A DNA stretch of 64,000 bases from Syngnathus acus (GCF_901709675.1 NC_051089.1:19941508-20005507); one strand, 5' to 3'; counted from the stretch's first letter, positions 31,926 through 44,225 are shown. Notes: generated by a model not told the origin, from the sequence alone. Numbers and translations: made by a program.

Positions 31926-33952
31926 CCTAGAGTCCAGGGGCTCAGGGCTCAGGGGGGGGATTTATCTCCCATGGTCAAAAGTCATCAAAATATGAATTTT
32001 GAAAGGGGGGAGTGGCCCCAAAATGAAAATGTTCAATAAAAATAGAAAAAAGAAAAAGGCAAATAAAAATGGAGAAATAACATGAAACTTAATGGGGAAA
32101 CGTGAACAGTGTGAGTGACATGTCTGGTGAGGATGATGAATGAGAAAGAAGAAATGCCCCGAGAGAGAGGGCACATGAAACAGGATAGGATGTCTGGGAC
32201 ATCTCTGATCAGCTGTCACGAGAGAAGAATAATAGAAAAGTCCCATAAAACGTGGACTTTATTTTGGCGACAGATCCGGATGAGGATGCAAATTTTACCT
32301 GTGTGAATGGGGCGGAAGCACAGATACGATTGAACACTGCTTGCGACAAGAGACGTGCGCCACCTAGACCCCGGAGGCAAAATTCCCGGGACGTGCTGGG
32401 ATGTTGAGATTGCACCCAATGGCTGTACGGGCCGAGTGCGATTGTTAAGGTGTTCGGTGGCGGCATTTGTCTCTGTCAAGGTCGCACAAAAATGGGAGGC
32501 TTGCTGCAGACCGCGTTTGGCAAATAGGAGAAGTGCGCAGCCTTGGCATCCGTAGCTGTGTGAACGAATGTGGGAGAAATACCGGCCAGGTCTGGGACCT
32601 AGGAGTGCCGAAGAGAATGAAGCGCGGAGACCACGTTATTTGGGCACTGATCAGATTAGGAGTGTGTGCGAGTTTGCAAAGTTTCCCCGGTGGACGGCTG
32701 GCGCTTAAGCCTCTTAGAGATACTCTTTGGGCAACTTACCGGGGTGAACTGGTGCGCTGCGGTTGTACCCAAGTCGACACTGTTCGATCCCGATTGTTGA
32801 GACGCACTGTGATAGCATGCACGCCTGTCAAAGTCTGAAATTTACGGCTTGCAGCAGACCGCAATTGGCAGATAGGAGAAGTGCGCAGCCGGTAGAAATT
32901 GGACAACGTGGAAGAAGAGGCCTCAGGGGGTTTAATATTGGTATACCACGTAAGAAAAGTAATTTGTGTGCACACTAAAGTTAAAAATCTGCAGTATATG
33001 GGGGGAAAACAAAGCGGTTTTAGAGAAACAGACAAGAAGTGCACAGGGCATGTTTGTAAGTGCGCATGCGCACGGGAAACAGCCGCTATAACAACCAAAT
33101 CGCATAGAAGCGGTTGGAAAGACTTGAAACGGGGGTCAGATTTCCCTTTTTGTGCTGTTTCCTATGTGTTTGTGCTAATCTCTGTGAGATATCTATGTCA
33201 GTCTGTTGTCGTTCTTTTGTGTGTGCTCAGGGGATCCCCATGTGTGTGTGCTTGTGCGTTTGCGTGTGTGTGTGCGTTGGCATGGGTGTGTGTGCGTGGA
33301 GGAAGGTAGAAATGGAGAATTTTTGAGCGGGAGGGGACCGACGAGGGTGCCCGCGCTCGCTCCGGGGTGCGTGCCTGTGGGGCGGGGGTGCTGGGTTCGC
33401 GCGGGGAGGGGCCGGCGTAGTGATAGCGTGGGCCTGGCCAGCCCGCGTGGTCAACATTGGTGCGACGGCCCCTCTCGTTCGCTCGGGCTGCGCGCTGAGG
33501 AATTTAGTGAGGCAGGGCTGGGTCCCCCGGAATAGGTCGAAATCGTGTGGAACCAACACAAATGGTGGATGACCAAATGCCGCTTGGCAAATAATGCATG
33601 AACCACATTGAATGGGTATTTTTGAAACTGCAAAAGTACTAATGGTTAACAGTTTGCCAATAAGTGGGAGAGGGGCATGCTTGCACTAACCATTACAATA
33701 CTGATATATGTGTATTTGTGTGTGTCTTCAAGATTCAAGATTCAAGAGTTTTTTAAGTAGAAAGTTAAGCCACGACACCAATAATTTACGGCAGGATGCC
33801 ACAAAGGTGGCCTGGGACAGGGACCTTTGTGTCACGAGATAGAGGAAGGAAGTGATGAAAGGGGGGTAACTCGTAAATGATGACGGACCCTGTCAGGGGC
33901 GGCTAGCGCCCCACTAGGCCATCTGGAAATTATGAGAGAGATGAGAAATTAC
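31926..33952. other. Unassigned region, partly GC-rich, with a diverged repeat
   Basis: No protein family was recognised. Two diverged segments about 350 bp apart (near 32400-32545 and 32755-32890) share GCAGACCGC, GGCAAATAGGAGAAGTGCGC and GATTGTTGAG/AAGG words, as an old tandem duplication. 33230-33300 is a (GT)-rich stretch. 33300-33520 is GC-rich. It may belong to an unidentified LTR element. Confidence 0.35.
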
Positions 33953-34710
33953 TAGGGGTGTAAATCGCGGGTTTTGTCACGATACGATATCATATCGATA
34001 CAAAGAATCTCGATACGATATTTGCCGATATCTTAAAGCCTGCTGTGATTCATTCACGATACATCACGATATAGTGCTCCACGATCGATATTTTTATTTT
34101 TTTAAATAAAAAATATAGAACAATATCCTGATATATAACAATTCATACGCAAAATCAACAAGGTACTGCAAACTCTTTATTTAGGAAATTACAAGAGTAT
34201 TGTAGTATACAAAGTGCTTATTTTAACACTGAACTTGATCAAATTCCTATATTTTTTCTCATATAAGTAAAGAAAAATGAATATTCTTTCTTTTTTTGTA
34301 ATACCATTAACTTTAAAGTGCATTACTGAACTATTTATTTACAATAATTTTAATTGTCCGTTGAGCCATCTTTTCTTTGGAATCCAAAGTGCTTCCAAAC
34401 GAATGACTTGAAGCCCAAAGGGGAGCGAATTTCCTCGTCTTCTTGGACACTAGCCATAGCACCAGCCCAGGAGCCGCGTAGTTGTCGGCTCCCCTTTCAC
34501 GTGCCTGCTCTGCTCACAACACACGCCGCGTACTGCTCCCGGAAAGAGGAAGCAAGCAACAATGAACTGGATTTCAAAATAAAGTCGCGTCTAATGTCCG
34601 AGGTCAAACACGGCGATATAAATCGATGTTTACGTTTAGCATCGATGCCAATAAATCGTAGAGCATTATATCGATTCATCGATTTGTATCGATGAATCGT
34701 TACACCCCTA
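33953..34710. mobile_element. hAT MITE (TAGGGGTGTAAATCG family)
   Basis: Ends TAGGGGTGTAAATCG and GATGAATCGTTACACCCCTA. TSD GAAATTAC/CAAATTAC, 7 of 8 matched (33945-33952 and 34711-34718). The interior is rich in ATCGATA words, typical of this teleost MITE group. Confidence 0.85.
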
Positions 34711-34718
34711 CAAATTAC

Positions 34719-35700
34719 ATTTGTAGAAGAGTTCCAATACTCAAATAGACATAGAGACTGACGCGTTAAAGAAATTGAACCCGTTAGTAATTGATTACAA
34801 GAAAATAAGTGAGAAGGGAGGAGTATTTGTTGATTGGGATTAAATTAGGGGTTACAGGAGGTCAATAGTTTGTGGTCAATGCATTACATTGGAAGTGTAA
34901 GTGACAATAAGGTATAAGGTTTTTCAATGACAAAGCACAAAAGACCAATCATACAGCGATTAGGGAATGGACAGTGGCACAATACACAACGAAAGTTTGG
35001 AAGGTCATTGAATGTCGGAGGAAGACGGGGCCAGAAACAAGGAATAGGGGAAATTTCTGAACGTGTGACTGCATTACAGCTGCTATTACAGGGCAAATGT
35101 TTAATTATACATTTTAGGACGATTAGTTTGCATAACGAATATTGAAAGGACTTGAGTAGTTGTACCATTTTGGAAAGATTACATGAGCGTTGTTTCAGAA
35201 TGATGACTGATTTGAACAGTGAGGTGGCTCGAACATAAGACACGGATACATAAATGTACAGATCAAGGGAACAACAGTGTTGTGAGTGGTACCAGTTTGA
35301 GAATGCTACGCATCTTTAAACTGAAGGAATTTGGGGGTGGAAAATAGTATTTGGACGGGGAAAGAGCGATTGAAGTGACATGATTGACAGGACTTCAGAG
35401 AGATGACATGATGAGACAGTGACATCTGCGGCAGGAAAGACTACCAGGAACGGGTAGAATTTACATTGTAACTGGGGGGATCTAGCAACACTGTCAGCAC
35501 GACGAGAAATGAGGGGAATGATTTATTAGTCCTGGGGTGTTAGGTTTGTTTGTTTGCTTGTTTGTTTCAGGGACCGCGTGGGCCTCTGGAAAAGAGGGGT
35601 AGGTGTCGGGAGCCCTCGGGGGTTCTGATGAGATTTCGACGAGACGATTGACACAGCTTTTTCCTCGTTGCCCCATCATGCTATCATCATGCTATCATCT
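34719..35700. other. Unassigned sequence
   Basis: No convincing frame or terminal repeat. It could be decayed LINE or LTR sequence, given the LINE relic that follows on the minus strand. Confidence 0.3.
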
Positions 35701-35704
35701 GGCT

Positions 35705-35832
35705 ACCTCGGAGCTGATTAGATGACGGGTTTTAAGTACAATACCAATGCTCTTGGCCATTTTTGTAGAAATAGTCATGATATGAGATTTCCAGGACAAT
35801 GATCCATCAATCATAATGCCAAGGAATCGTGT
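35705..35832 (-). pseudogene. LINE RT C-terminal fragment
   Basis: The minus strand reads RFLGIMIDGSLSWKSHI, then TISTKMAKSIGIVLKTR and HLISSEVAR. This is the block that follows the RT in jockey/CR1-type LINEs, and it aligns with the FLGVLIDNKLSWKPHI part of the LINE at 1-3250. No neighbouring RT motif is in frame. A hAT insertion abuts it at 35837. Confidence 0.75.
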
Positions 35833-35836
35833 AGAA

Positions 35837-36040
35837 CAGTGGTCCCCAACCTTTTTTGCGCCACGGACCAGTTACGTGTCAGAAATATTTTCACGGACCG
35901 GCCTTTATATAAATAAACAATACATGTATATAAATAAATAATACATTTATAATAAATATATACATACGATGAAATAAAATGATACAACTGGCATAAAAAC
36001 AAGTATAAAAGATACAAATAAAACTCACCATTACGTTGAA
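35837..36040 (+). mobile_element. hAT (CAGTGGTCCCCAACC family), copy 3, one end only
   Basis: Starts CAGTGGTCCCCAACC and follows copy 2 through TCAGAAATATTTTC and ATGAAATAAAATGATAC to an ACGTTGAATT word, then stops matching. The other terminus and the TSD partner of GTGTAGAA were not found. Confidence 0.8.
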
Positions 36041-36046
36041 TTGATT

Positions 36047-36530
36047 TGATTACCAGCCGGTCATAATTGATGACAGCATAGTTTCCATTTTCCCTGGCTT
36101 GTTTCATTGCAGGAATGAGGTCAGATCTCTTCTTCCTTAATAGATCAGAAAAGTCCTCATTTACGTAAATTGAAGTGTTCTTAAGATGGGCTCTCGCTTT
36201 GGTCATGATGAGTTCTTTGTCTTTGTATCGTAAGAATTCCACAACCATTGGCCTTGGTTTTCCAGTGTTCTGTTTCACAGATCCAGTACGGTGGGCTCTT
36301 TCAATTTCAATAGATTTAGAGTCAATTTTCAGTTTGGTACAGAAGAACTCTCTGACCTTCTGCTCACTGTCTGCCCAGGACACATCGGAGTTGTAGACCA
36401 TCAATAATGACATTGTTTCGTCGACTCTGATTTTCTATATAGTCAATTTTGGAAATGATGTCATTGTTTTCATAGTTCGTAGACTGAGAAGGCATAGCCT
36501 GCAGCTGTGTTTCAAGAGAGCTGAAGGAAT
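36047..36530 (-). pseudogene. LINE ORF1 relic, C-terminal part
   Basis: The minus strand reads IDYIENQSRRNNVIIDGL, then after a frameshift EQKVREFFCTKLKID, IERAHRTGSVKQ, PMVVEFLRYKDK, IYVNEDFSD and YDRLVIK. This is the RRM-like/C-terminal region of the L1-ORF1p-like nucleic-acid-binding protein found with many non-LTR elements. It lacks its N-terminus, which appears about 3 kb away at 39453-39781. Confidence 0.7.
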
Positions 36531-36901
36531 GGGTTCGAAATACAAAAAGTCCTGCCTAGCTACAAAAACAGATATGCTCAAACCTCATTGAATAAAGTAT
36601 ATAAGCAGACAAGTATATTCACATATTAAAGCAATAAAAGAAAAATTTTAAGCATATAATTATACCTACACACCAAATCAATAAAGAAGACATAACTAGA
36701 CATTTTTGGTAGGTGGTAATGACAAAGGTTTTTACAACTTAATGATCTGATATATATTTCTGAGCACTTTGAAATAACAAATGTTTTTTTATATATTGCC
36801 TGAATAGCTTAATGACCCTTAAGAAACCGTTTAATGCATGCCTGATGATTTTCTAAATCATGGACACTGCCAAAGTCGTCTAAAAATGTTCAGTACTTGA
36901 C

Positions 36902-38624
36902 TACCGTAAATTCCGGACTATAAGCCGCGACTTTTTTCCAAAATTTTGAACACTGCAGCTTATAGTCAGGTGCGGCTTATATAAGGATTTTTTTCGTGAT
37001 TTCTGTGATGACTTGATCACTTTTATACACTGCGGTATCTTGAAGAAAAAAACAACAACAAAAATACTATTTTGAAACACTACTATGGCTGCTGCTTATT
37101 CTGGCTGTGTTGCTTGTGACTATTATGAGCTTTAGTAGGAATGCACGCTAGGTGACCTGCGTCAAAGGGCTCTAAACCCTTTCTCTTACTCTGCCATGTG
37201 ACTCAGAGATTACACAAAGCAGTGGCGCTGTTTGGACCATCTGCATTGTATTAAAACCCAATCAATCAGCATTTAAATTAAATTCTTCTGACATTTTGCT
37301 CACCAAAAACAAGTTGTAATGGACGTGAACTTTTAAGGCATTTTATTCAGAAGGTTACTTTGAACCCCGAGGCTTAAATGGCGGCGCGGCGTATTTATGG
37401 ATTTTTACGGCCTCCAGGGGGCGCTCTAGCAGGAAGCAAGAGCGAGACAGACGAAGACGAGATAATGCGCCGAAGAAGACGTGCTAGTTTGTGTTTTGAA
37501 CATTTCGCGCATCACGCACACACCCTCATCATGGAAAACACACGAAGAAATGCATTTGATGCAGCTTTTAAGTTAAAAGCAATCGATTTGGCTGTCAAAG
37601 AGGGAAATAGAGCTTAAATGGCGGCGCGGCGTATTTATGGATTTTTACGGCCTCCAGGGAGCGCTCTAGCAGGAAGCAAGAGCGAGACAGACGAAGAAGA
37701 GATAATGCGCCGAAGAAGACGTGCTAGTTTGTCAAGACGGACATTACTGAAAGGAAGCTTTTATACACAAACCGTCATTATGGGGGACAAAAGAAATGCA
37801 TATGATGCCGCTTTTAAGCTAAAGGCAGTCGATGTTGATGACATTGTGTTGCATCACCCTTTTCTTTATTTCGTGGTCCCGTCTACTCTGGAGCTACACG
37901 TGTCGCTCGCTAGTTTAATGTAATTTAGCGCTTCGTGCATGAATAAAATTAGCATGAACAGACCCTCATCACACTCGAAGAAATGCATAAAAGCGACGAC
38001 GAAAGAGAGACTGAGAAAGTGTGAGGCGAAGGATATCTAACGCTATTCCAATCGGACGCTGAGGAGGAAGACTTCGATGGTTTCAGTGCACAGGAGGAAG
38101 ATGTAGACTATGAAGCTCTTTTTTTACTTTTACTGGTATGTTTTTTAACGAGCCCTGTTGGTGCTGTACTACCGTGTTGCTGCTGTGTTACCGCCGCGTC
38201 TCAGTGACTTTTACCGGGTATGTTTTTTTTAATCCAGCCCTATTAGTCTTGTGTTACTTCCGTGTTGCTGCGGTATTACTGCCGCGTCACGGGCAGTGTT
38301 TGGAAAGAAATGTTAAGGTATGTTATTAAAACTTTAAAAAAGCTTTCTGTGTCCAGTCTTTCTTTGTTAATAACTTGCGTGCACACTTCCGTGTTGCTGC
38401 GGTACTACTGATGCGTCACAGGCAATGTTTAGAAAGACATGCTAAAGTATGTTATTAAAACTTTAAAAAGGCTTTCTGTGAACGGTCTTTCTTTGTAAAA
38501 AACGCGTGTGCACGTGCGGCTTATAGTCCGGTGCGGCTTATATAAGAAAAAAACTAAAATATCCCCCAATTTTAGCTGGTGCGGTTTATAGTCCGGTGCG
38601 GCTTATAGTCCGGAATTTACGGTA
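36902..38624 (+). mobile_element. Pogo-like element (TACCGTAAATTCCGG family)
   Basis: Ends TACCGTAAATTCCGGACTA and TAGTCCGGAATTTACGGTA with TA flanks. GTGCGGCTTATA motifs recur at both ends. It encodes the N-terminal DNA-binding piece of a pogo-like transposase twice (37371-37855) and an acidic C-terminal-like piece (near 38040-38120). There is no DDE core. Confidence 0.8.
37371..37855 (+). pseudogene. Duplicated pogo-like transposase N-terminus
   Basis: Two tandem units of about 240 bp start at 37371 and 37611, each with AAATGGCGGCGCGGCGTATT. Each encodes MAARRIYGFLRPPG and a YDAxFK-like start: RRNAFDAAFKLKAIDLAVKE in the first, KRNAYDAAFKLKAVD in the second. The first unit ends in a stop inside the next unit's start region (37615-37617). 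This is the same domain class as at 10682-10888. Only the DNA-binding start is present. Confidence 0.75.
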
Positions 38625-39452
38625 TATCTTGTGTTTTGACTAATGCTAGACGCCAGTTTTCGATTACTACTGAATGTTCTGGACAGAGGGAAATATTTTG
38701 CCTAACAAAGAAAAGATATGGTTGGAAGCATGATTAAACTAAGAATATGATGACGTAAGCAACTACATGGAGTATCAAAAGAACAAACAAACAAAAACAT
38801 GGTAAGTGGTGAGTACAAACTTTGCATAGTCAGGGAACATTAATAAATTGATGATTTATTAAAAGCTCACATAATTCCGTACAAAATGACAAAATTGAAA
38901 GAATGATGAATAGGCGGTGTGCGACAGTGGGCGAAGTGGATGTATGTGCAAGAATGGTTTACAGGAAGGAAAAACAACCAAGGACCCGGCCAAAGGCGAT
39001 CGCCAAGGCCGAAAGACGGGATGGAAGACAACAGCCCCCACACACACCGAATCGCCCATAATCAGCACCCACCCCCACGGAACCAGCTCTCACCGAACCA
39101 GCACCCACTCCCATGGAATCAAAATCTCCTGCGAACTTGCCACACCCCCTGACTCATCACCCATCAAACCCGGTCCCACACTGGCATGTGCAACTGAATA
39201 TAAGCTGACCAAAGAACCTTGAACGTTGCCTTTTCTGAATGGAGACTTTCTGCTCTTGAGCATGGTCGCACGAAAGGCCCAGCGCTGTATTGTACTTTCC
39301 TGAAAACAGAGCTTTCTTAACAAGAATTGTGATTGAACTCAACCAACCTGTGTAAGTCTAATTTCTGCTTCAGTGTCTTAGCATTTTCCTAAATCTGAAG
39401 AAATCAAACGAGCACGCAGTGAGTAAATTGGATAACAGGTGATTGGCAATGG
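38625..39452. other. Unassigned sequence
   Basis: A CCCACCCCCACGGAACCAG-type stretch near 39065-39125 shows a short imperfect repeat (CACCCACTCCCATGG). No gene or element is recognised. Confidence 0.3.
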
Positions 39453-39781
39453 CTTTTGCCGTGAGGCGCAGATAGCGCGCTCCCTAAATTGTGGACCAAA
39501 ATTCCAACAGAGCCAACTTTCTTCTCAATCTCTCTCAGGTCATCACTTTGGCCTTGAGAAAACTGAAGACTAGATTTTACCTCCTGAAGCTCTTTCATGA
39601 GTCCGTCGATTCTAGTAGTTGTAGATTCCATGATCATCTTGGTGAAGTTCATGAAGGTTGCTTCTTGTCTGTTGAGCATTTCCACATAGAACTCCTTCTG
39701 CTGATCCCTCATCTCTTCCAATTCCTCTGCGGTGACAAAATCTCCATCACTCCTGATGTTGTTTCTGTTGCCCCGGGACAT
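39453..39781 (-). pseudogene. LINE ORF1 relic, N-terminal coiled-coil part
   Basis: Starts MSRGNRNNIRSDGDF and continues EELEEMRDQQKEFYVEML, then a heptad-like stretch LMKELQEVKSSL. This fits the N-terminal coiled coil of an L1-ORF1p-like LINE protein. It is on the same strand and in the expected order with 36047-36530, so the two could be halves of one ORF1 separated by about 2.9 kb that includes the pogo-like element. That link is an inference. Confidence 0.55.
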
Positions 39782-40384
39782 GTTTATCCGCTGGTTCGGG
39801 ATGAGATGAACTGGGTATTCTCAGTCAGACTGCCTTTGTCTCTGGTTCAGGCTGGTTCAGCACAGCAGGTGTGTAGGCCGAGGAAGAGTGAATCCACCAA
39901 ATATCAGGAATCACAGAAATCATCCACCAATGTTGTTTGAATATGCTCTTTGCTAGTTACTGGATTGTTCAATAGTCCTTTAAACTAAAAACATTAAAAT
40001 CCATAGTATAGAGTTATAGTTAAAAAAAACAGGTGGAAGTGCCAGGAGCCAAACTTTTCAGCAGGCAGACAGGAAACCCATTTACATGTTTGAAAAGCTA
40101 AACCAATACATATATTAGGAGAGGGTTTTATTATGAATGTTCCTTTTAACAGTTGTATGACTGAGTACTCATAGTGAAGAAATTATTGAATGCATTGTGC
40201 AGTACTAACATAATAACGGAGAAGAAAAAATAGATGAATGATTTGTGCAGTGATAGCTTTATCATGGCACTTTATCAATTTTGTTGTCCTTATTTTGGTC
40301 AAACAAGTTTGTCTTGAATTCAAACTTGAATTCTAACATTTCTTCATCATATAACATACATAAAAAAATAATAACTTTATTACC

Positions 40385-41743
40385 GCTATCGACATCCGTA
40401 AGGCGGCGGGCCCGGACAACATCCCGGGTCGAGCGCTGAAGGACTGCGCTGGTGAGCTGACGGGTGTCTTCACGGACATCTTTAACACTTCCCTGCAGCA
40501 GGCCATCGTCCCGTCGTGTTTCAAAGCTGCCACCATCGTACCTGTGCCGAAGAAACCTGCTCCGTCCTGCTTCAATGACTACCGCCGCGTGGCACTTACG
40601 CCCATCATCATGAAGTGCTTTGAGCGGCTTGTCTTGGAGCACATCCGGTCAGTTCTCCCCCCCACCATTGACCCCTTCCAGTTTGCGTACCGAGCCAAAC
40701 GGTCCTCTGAGGATGCCATCTGCTCTGCCCTCCACTCGGCCCTCACCCACCTGGAGGGGAGGGACTCGTATGTGAGGTTGCTGTTTGTGGACTTCAGTTC
40801 TGCCTTCAACACCATTGTGCCGCAGCGTCTCATCAGCAAACTTGACAAGCTGGGCCTCAGTACCTGCCTCTGCAACTGGCTACTGGACTTCCTCTGTCAG
40901 AGGCCACAGGTGGTACGTGTTGGCGACAAGATCTCCGCCAGCATCACGCTGAGCACAGGGGCCCCCCAAGGCTGCGTGCTCAGTCCGCTGCTCTTCACCC
41001 TCCTGACGCATGACTGCGCTGCCACCTGCAGCGGCAACCGCATAGTGAAGTTTGCTGACGACACGACTCTGGTGGGTCTCATCACCAAGGGAGACGAGAC
41101 TCAATACAGGCTGGAGGTTGACCTTCTGACCACGTGGTGCAGGGACAACAACCTCCTGCTGAACGTCGACAAGACCAAGGAGATTGTTGTTGACTTCCGG
41201 AAGGGTCACGCCCAACACCTGCCGCTGACCATCGACGGTGCTGTGGTGGAGAGAGTGAGCAGCGCCAGGTTCCTGGGGGTGCACATCAGTGAGGATCTCT
41301 CCTGGTCCACCAACACCGCATCGCTGGCGAAGAAGGCCCAGCGCCGCCTGTACTTCCTTCGGAAACTCAGGCGAGCGGGGGCTCCTCCGGCCGTCATGAC
41401 TACTTTTTACCGCGGCACCATTGAGAGCGTCCTCTCCAGCTGTATTGCTGTCTGGGGTGGCAGCTGCACTGACCACGACTTGAAGGCCCTGCAGCGCATA
41501 GTGAAAACGGCTAGTAAGACTATTGGTGCTTCTCTCCCCTCCTTGAAGGACATTTACACCTCCCATCTCACCCGCAAGGCGACCAAGATTGTGAGTGATG
41601 TAAGTCACCCCGCTCACTCTTTGTTTGAACTTCTGCCCTCTGGGAGGCGGTACAGGAGCCTGCGCTCCCGTACCACCAGACTTTCCAACAGCTTCGTACT
41701 CCAGGCTGTTAGGATCCTGAACTCGCTCCCCCTTTCAGCGTAG
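40385..41743 (+). CDS. LINE reverse transcriptase, N-terminally truncated
   Basis: About 450 codons open from 40385 to the stop at 41743, with no internal stop. RT motifs in order: [53 protein letters not shown] (about 41045), then [12 protein letters not shown] and the C-terminal [18 protein letters not shown]. The endonuclease and the start of the RT are missing, so it cannot retrotranspose. The clean frame suggests a young insertion. Confidence 0.85.
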   Translation, partial: AIDIRKAAGPDNIPGRALKDCAGELTGVFTDIFNTSLQQAIVPSCFKAATIVPVPKKPAPSCFNDYRRVALTPIIMKCFERLVLEHIRSVLPPTIDPFQFAYRAKRSSEDAICSALHSALTHLEGRDSYVRLLFVDFSSAFNTIVPQRLISKLDKLGLSTCLCNWLLDFLCQRPQVVRVGDKISASITLSTGAPQGCVLSPLLFTLLTHDCAATCSGNRIVKFADDTTLVGLITKGDETQYRLEVDLLTTWCRDNNLLLNVDKTKEIVVDFRKGHAQHLPLTIDGAVVERVSSARFLGVHISEDLSWSTNTASLAKKAQRRLYFLRKLRRAGAPPAVMTTFYRGTIESVLSSCIAVWGGSCTDHDLKALQRIVKTASKTIGASLPSLKDIYTSHLTRKATKIVSDVSHPAHSLFELLPSGRRYRSLRSRTTRLSNSFVLQAVRILNSLPLSA

Positions 41744-42012
41744 CGTCCTGTTCTTGCTGTCTGCTGTATGCACACTGGCTTGGTTTTGCACCTCTTATTT
41801 AATGGGTTATTGGTCTGTTATTTATTCATCGCTCACTTTATTTTATTTATTATTTATTATTTCTTATTTATGGTTTGTGCCTTCTTGTTTTTGTTTTGTG
41901 TCGCCTACTTGTATGTCTCGTCACCGTGGGATGGAGGAAACGGAATTTCGGTTTCTTTGTGTGTCTTGACATATGAAGGGATTGACAATAAAGCTGACTT
42001 TGACTTTGATTT
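40385..42012 (+). mobile_element. L2-like LINE (TTTGAC tail), 5'-truncated
   Basis: Starts within the RT ([13 protein letters not shown]) and ends at GACAATAAAGCTGACTTTG. Possible TSD TTTATTA (left near 40376, right near 42009). It is closely similar to 44997-46312. It is inserted in the loop of the inverted repeat at 40085-42453. Confidence 0.85.
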
Positions 42013-42499
42013 ATTAACGTTATTAAGAAATAAACAAAAGTAAAGCAAAATAGTTCCCCAGAAAAAAAGCACAAGTTAGATAAATCATCTGTGAAAACAA
42101 AGAAGCGGTGCTATAGTACTTCCCTATGTAAAACTTAACTGAATTGTAAGTAGCATAAAATGGGTGCTTCGGTGACAAGTTTGAATTCAAGACAAACTTG
42201 TTTGACCAAAATAAGGACAACAAAATGATTTATTTGTTTATTTATTTAATCAATTATTTACTATCCAATATTATAAAGGTATCTGTTTTTAAGTTAGCAT
42301 TTATTTATTTTTTCTTCTCCGTTATTAAATTAGTACTGCACAATGCATTCAGTAATTTCTTCACTATGAGTACTCAGTCATACAACAGTTAAAAGGAACA
42401 TTTGTAATAAAACCCTCTCCTAAAATATGTATTGGTTTAGCTTTTCAAACATGGAAATCAAAGTGCACCTCATTAATCAAACACACATATACACCGTTC

Positions 42500-42870
42500 T
42501 AAATGGGGGGGTACTTATTCTCACAGGGCCGCTGTGAGAATTTGTTCCCCCTGTAATTTGGGCTAGGAAGGAAGCAACCTGTTCAAATTTGCCACACTAC
42601 CTGAACAGACCCCCAGGAAGACAGAAAAGAAGGCAGTTGATGTCCAGGACTCACCCTTCTCAAAGTGGGAGGGGGTCACAAATTCTCACAGGGCCACTGT
42701 GAGGATTTGTACCCACCCTGTAATTTGGGCTAGGAATGAGGCAACCTGTTCAAATTTGCCACACTACCTGAACAGACCCCCAGGAAGATGTCCATGACTC
42801 ACCGTTCTCAAAATGGGAGGAGGGCACAAATTCTCACGGGTTGACATTTTTAAAGAGTTCCTGTTACAAT
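42500..42870. repeat. Tandem repeat of about 170-180 bp, two and a half units
   Basis: Units share CTCACAGGGCC, CTGTGAGAATTTGT, GTAATTTGGGCTAGGA and ACCTGAACAGACCCCCAGG, at about 42524 and 42698, with a partial third near 42830. It is non-coding. Confidence 0.85.
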
Positions 42871-43379
42871 TTGTATCCCCCTTCCCCACCACCTGTCACT
42901 TTGCTTGGGACAAAAGGAGCCTTCAGAACTGAAACTGTCACGAACGGAGTGTAGAAATGGAGCAGGACGACCAAATGCAGCTTGGACCAGGGTTTATTGC
43001 AGCAAACTCAAAAGACAGGAACCAAACAACCTCGTGGCAGTGACACATGCATTGTCCACAATGCTCCGACATAGAGTGGCACACAAACAGAACTTAAATA
43101 CAACACAGTTAACAAGAGGCAGGTGAGTATGATCACACTGATCATGGGCACACAGGAGGGGAGGGGCGAGCACACAGACACAGAAACGATGACAACCTAT
43201 ACACAGCAAAACTGGGGTCGAGGCATGACAGAACCCCCCCACAAGGGACGGCTCCCGACGTCCCAAAAACCCAACCCCCCACGGCGGCACGCGGGGGGGG
43301 GGTGGGGGGGGCAGCGCACCAGTCCAGACGACCCTACTGGTCTCTAAAATAGCCTGGACCGCGCACGACGGCGACTTGG

Positions 43380-43990
43380 GGCACAGAACCGCACTCGGGC
43401 GGCGACTTGGGGCACAGAACCGCACTCGGGCGGCGACTTGGGGAACAGAACTGCATGCAGCGGCGGCCAGGGGCCCAGGGCCACACTCGCGGCACACACT
43501 GGGGGCCTGACGCGCAATCGGCAGCAACTCGGGGAAACAGAACCGCAAACGGCGGCGACTTGGGGCACAGAACCGCACTCGGGCGGAGACTTGGGGCACA
43601 GAACCGCACTCGGGCAGCGATTTGGGGCACAGAACCGCACTCTGCGGCGTCCAGGGGCCCAGGGCCACAATCGCGGCACACACTGGGGGCCTGACGCCCA
43701 GTCAGCAGCAACTTGGGGAACAGAACCGCACTCTGCGGCGTCCAGGGGCCCAGGGCCACAATCGCGGCACACACTGGGGGCCTGACGCGCAGTCAGCAGC
43801 AACTTGGGGAACAGAACTGCACGCAGCGGCGGTCAGGGGCCCAGGGCCACACTCGCGGCACACACTGGGGGCCTGACGCGCAATAGGCAGCAACTCGGGG
43901 AAACGGAACCGCAAACGGCGGCAACTCAGGGACAGAACCGCGCTCGGGCGGCGACTAGGGGAACCGAACCGCAATCGGGCGGCAACTCAC
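43380..43990. repeat. 91-bp minisatellite array, copy 2
   Basis: Units with GACTTGGGGCACAGAACCGC and CAGGGGCCCAGGGCCACA. Full 91-bp spacing is clear between about 43622 and 43804. Some units are shortened to the first third. Confidence 0.9.
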
Positions 43991-44225
43991 GCAAAACCCA
44001 CACTCGGGCGGCAAAAAAAAAATAAAGTCCTCGCCGCAATCAGCGGCACTCGAAAGTCCGGACCGCGATCAGCGGCATTCGTAAGGCGGAGCTGTGGCAG
44101 CAGCAAGAGCCACCACGCGCCGCAGCAGTGGGACGATCGCGCGTCCGGTGCAGCTGGCTTGAAGTCGGGCGACGTCAAAGGGCCCTGCAACGCTGGGGTG
44201 GAGCCCGATGGCGACCGCGAGTCTG

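Larger units (their letters stand above)
40085..42453. repeat. Long inverted repeat (about 250-280-bp arms) around a LINE
   Basis: The left arm (40085-40330) and right arm (42172-42453) are inverted copies: CATGTTTGAAAAGC to GCTTTTCAAACATG, and CAAACAAGTTTGTCTTG to CAAGACAAACTTGTTTG. The right arm has an extra AT-rich stretch at 42226-42310. It is likely a foldback-type or MITE element whose exact ends are unclear. Confidence 0.75.

Noticed and set aside
36902-38624. Host gene with two alternative first exons (duplicated ATGGCGGCG start)
   Set aside because: The sequence lies between pogo-like inverted ends and encodes a transposase DNA-binding start, so it belongs to the transposon.
42500-42870. 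CRISPR-like direct repeats
   Set aside because: Two and a half long diverged units with no constant short repeat and spacer pattern; this is a vertebrate genome.
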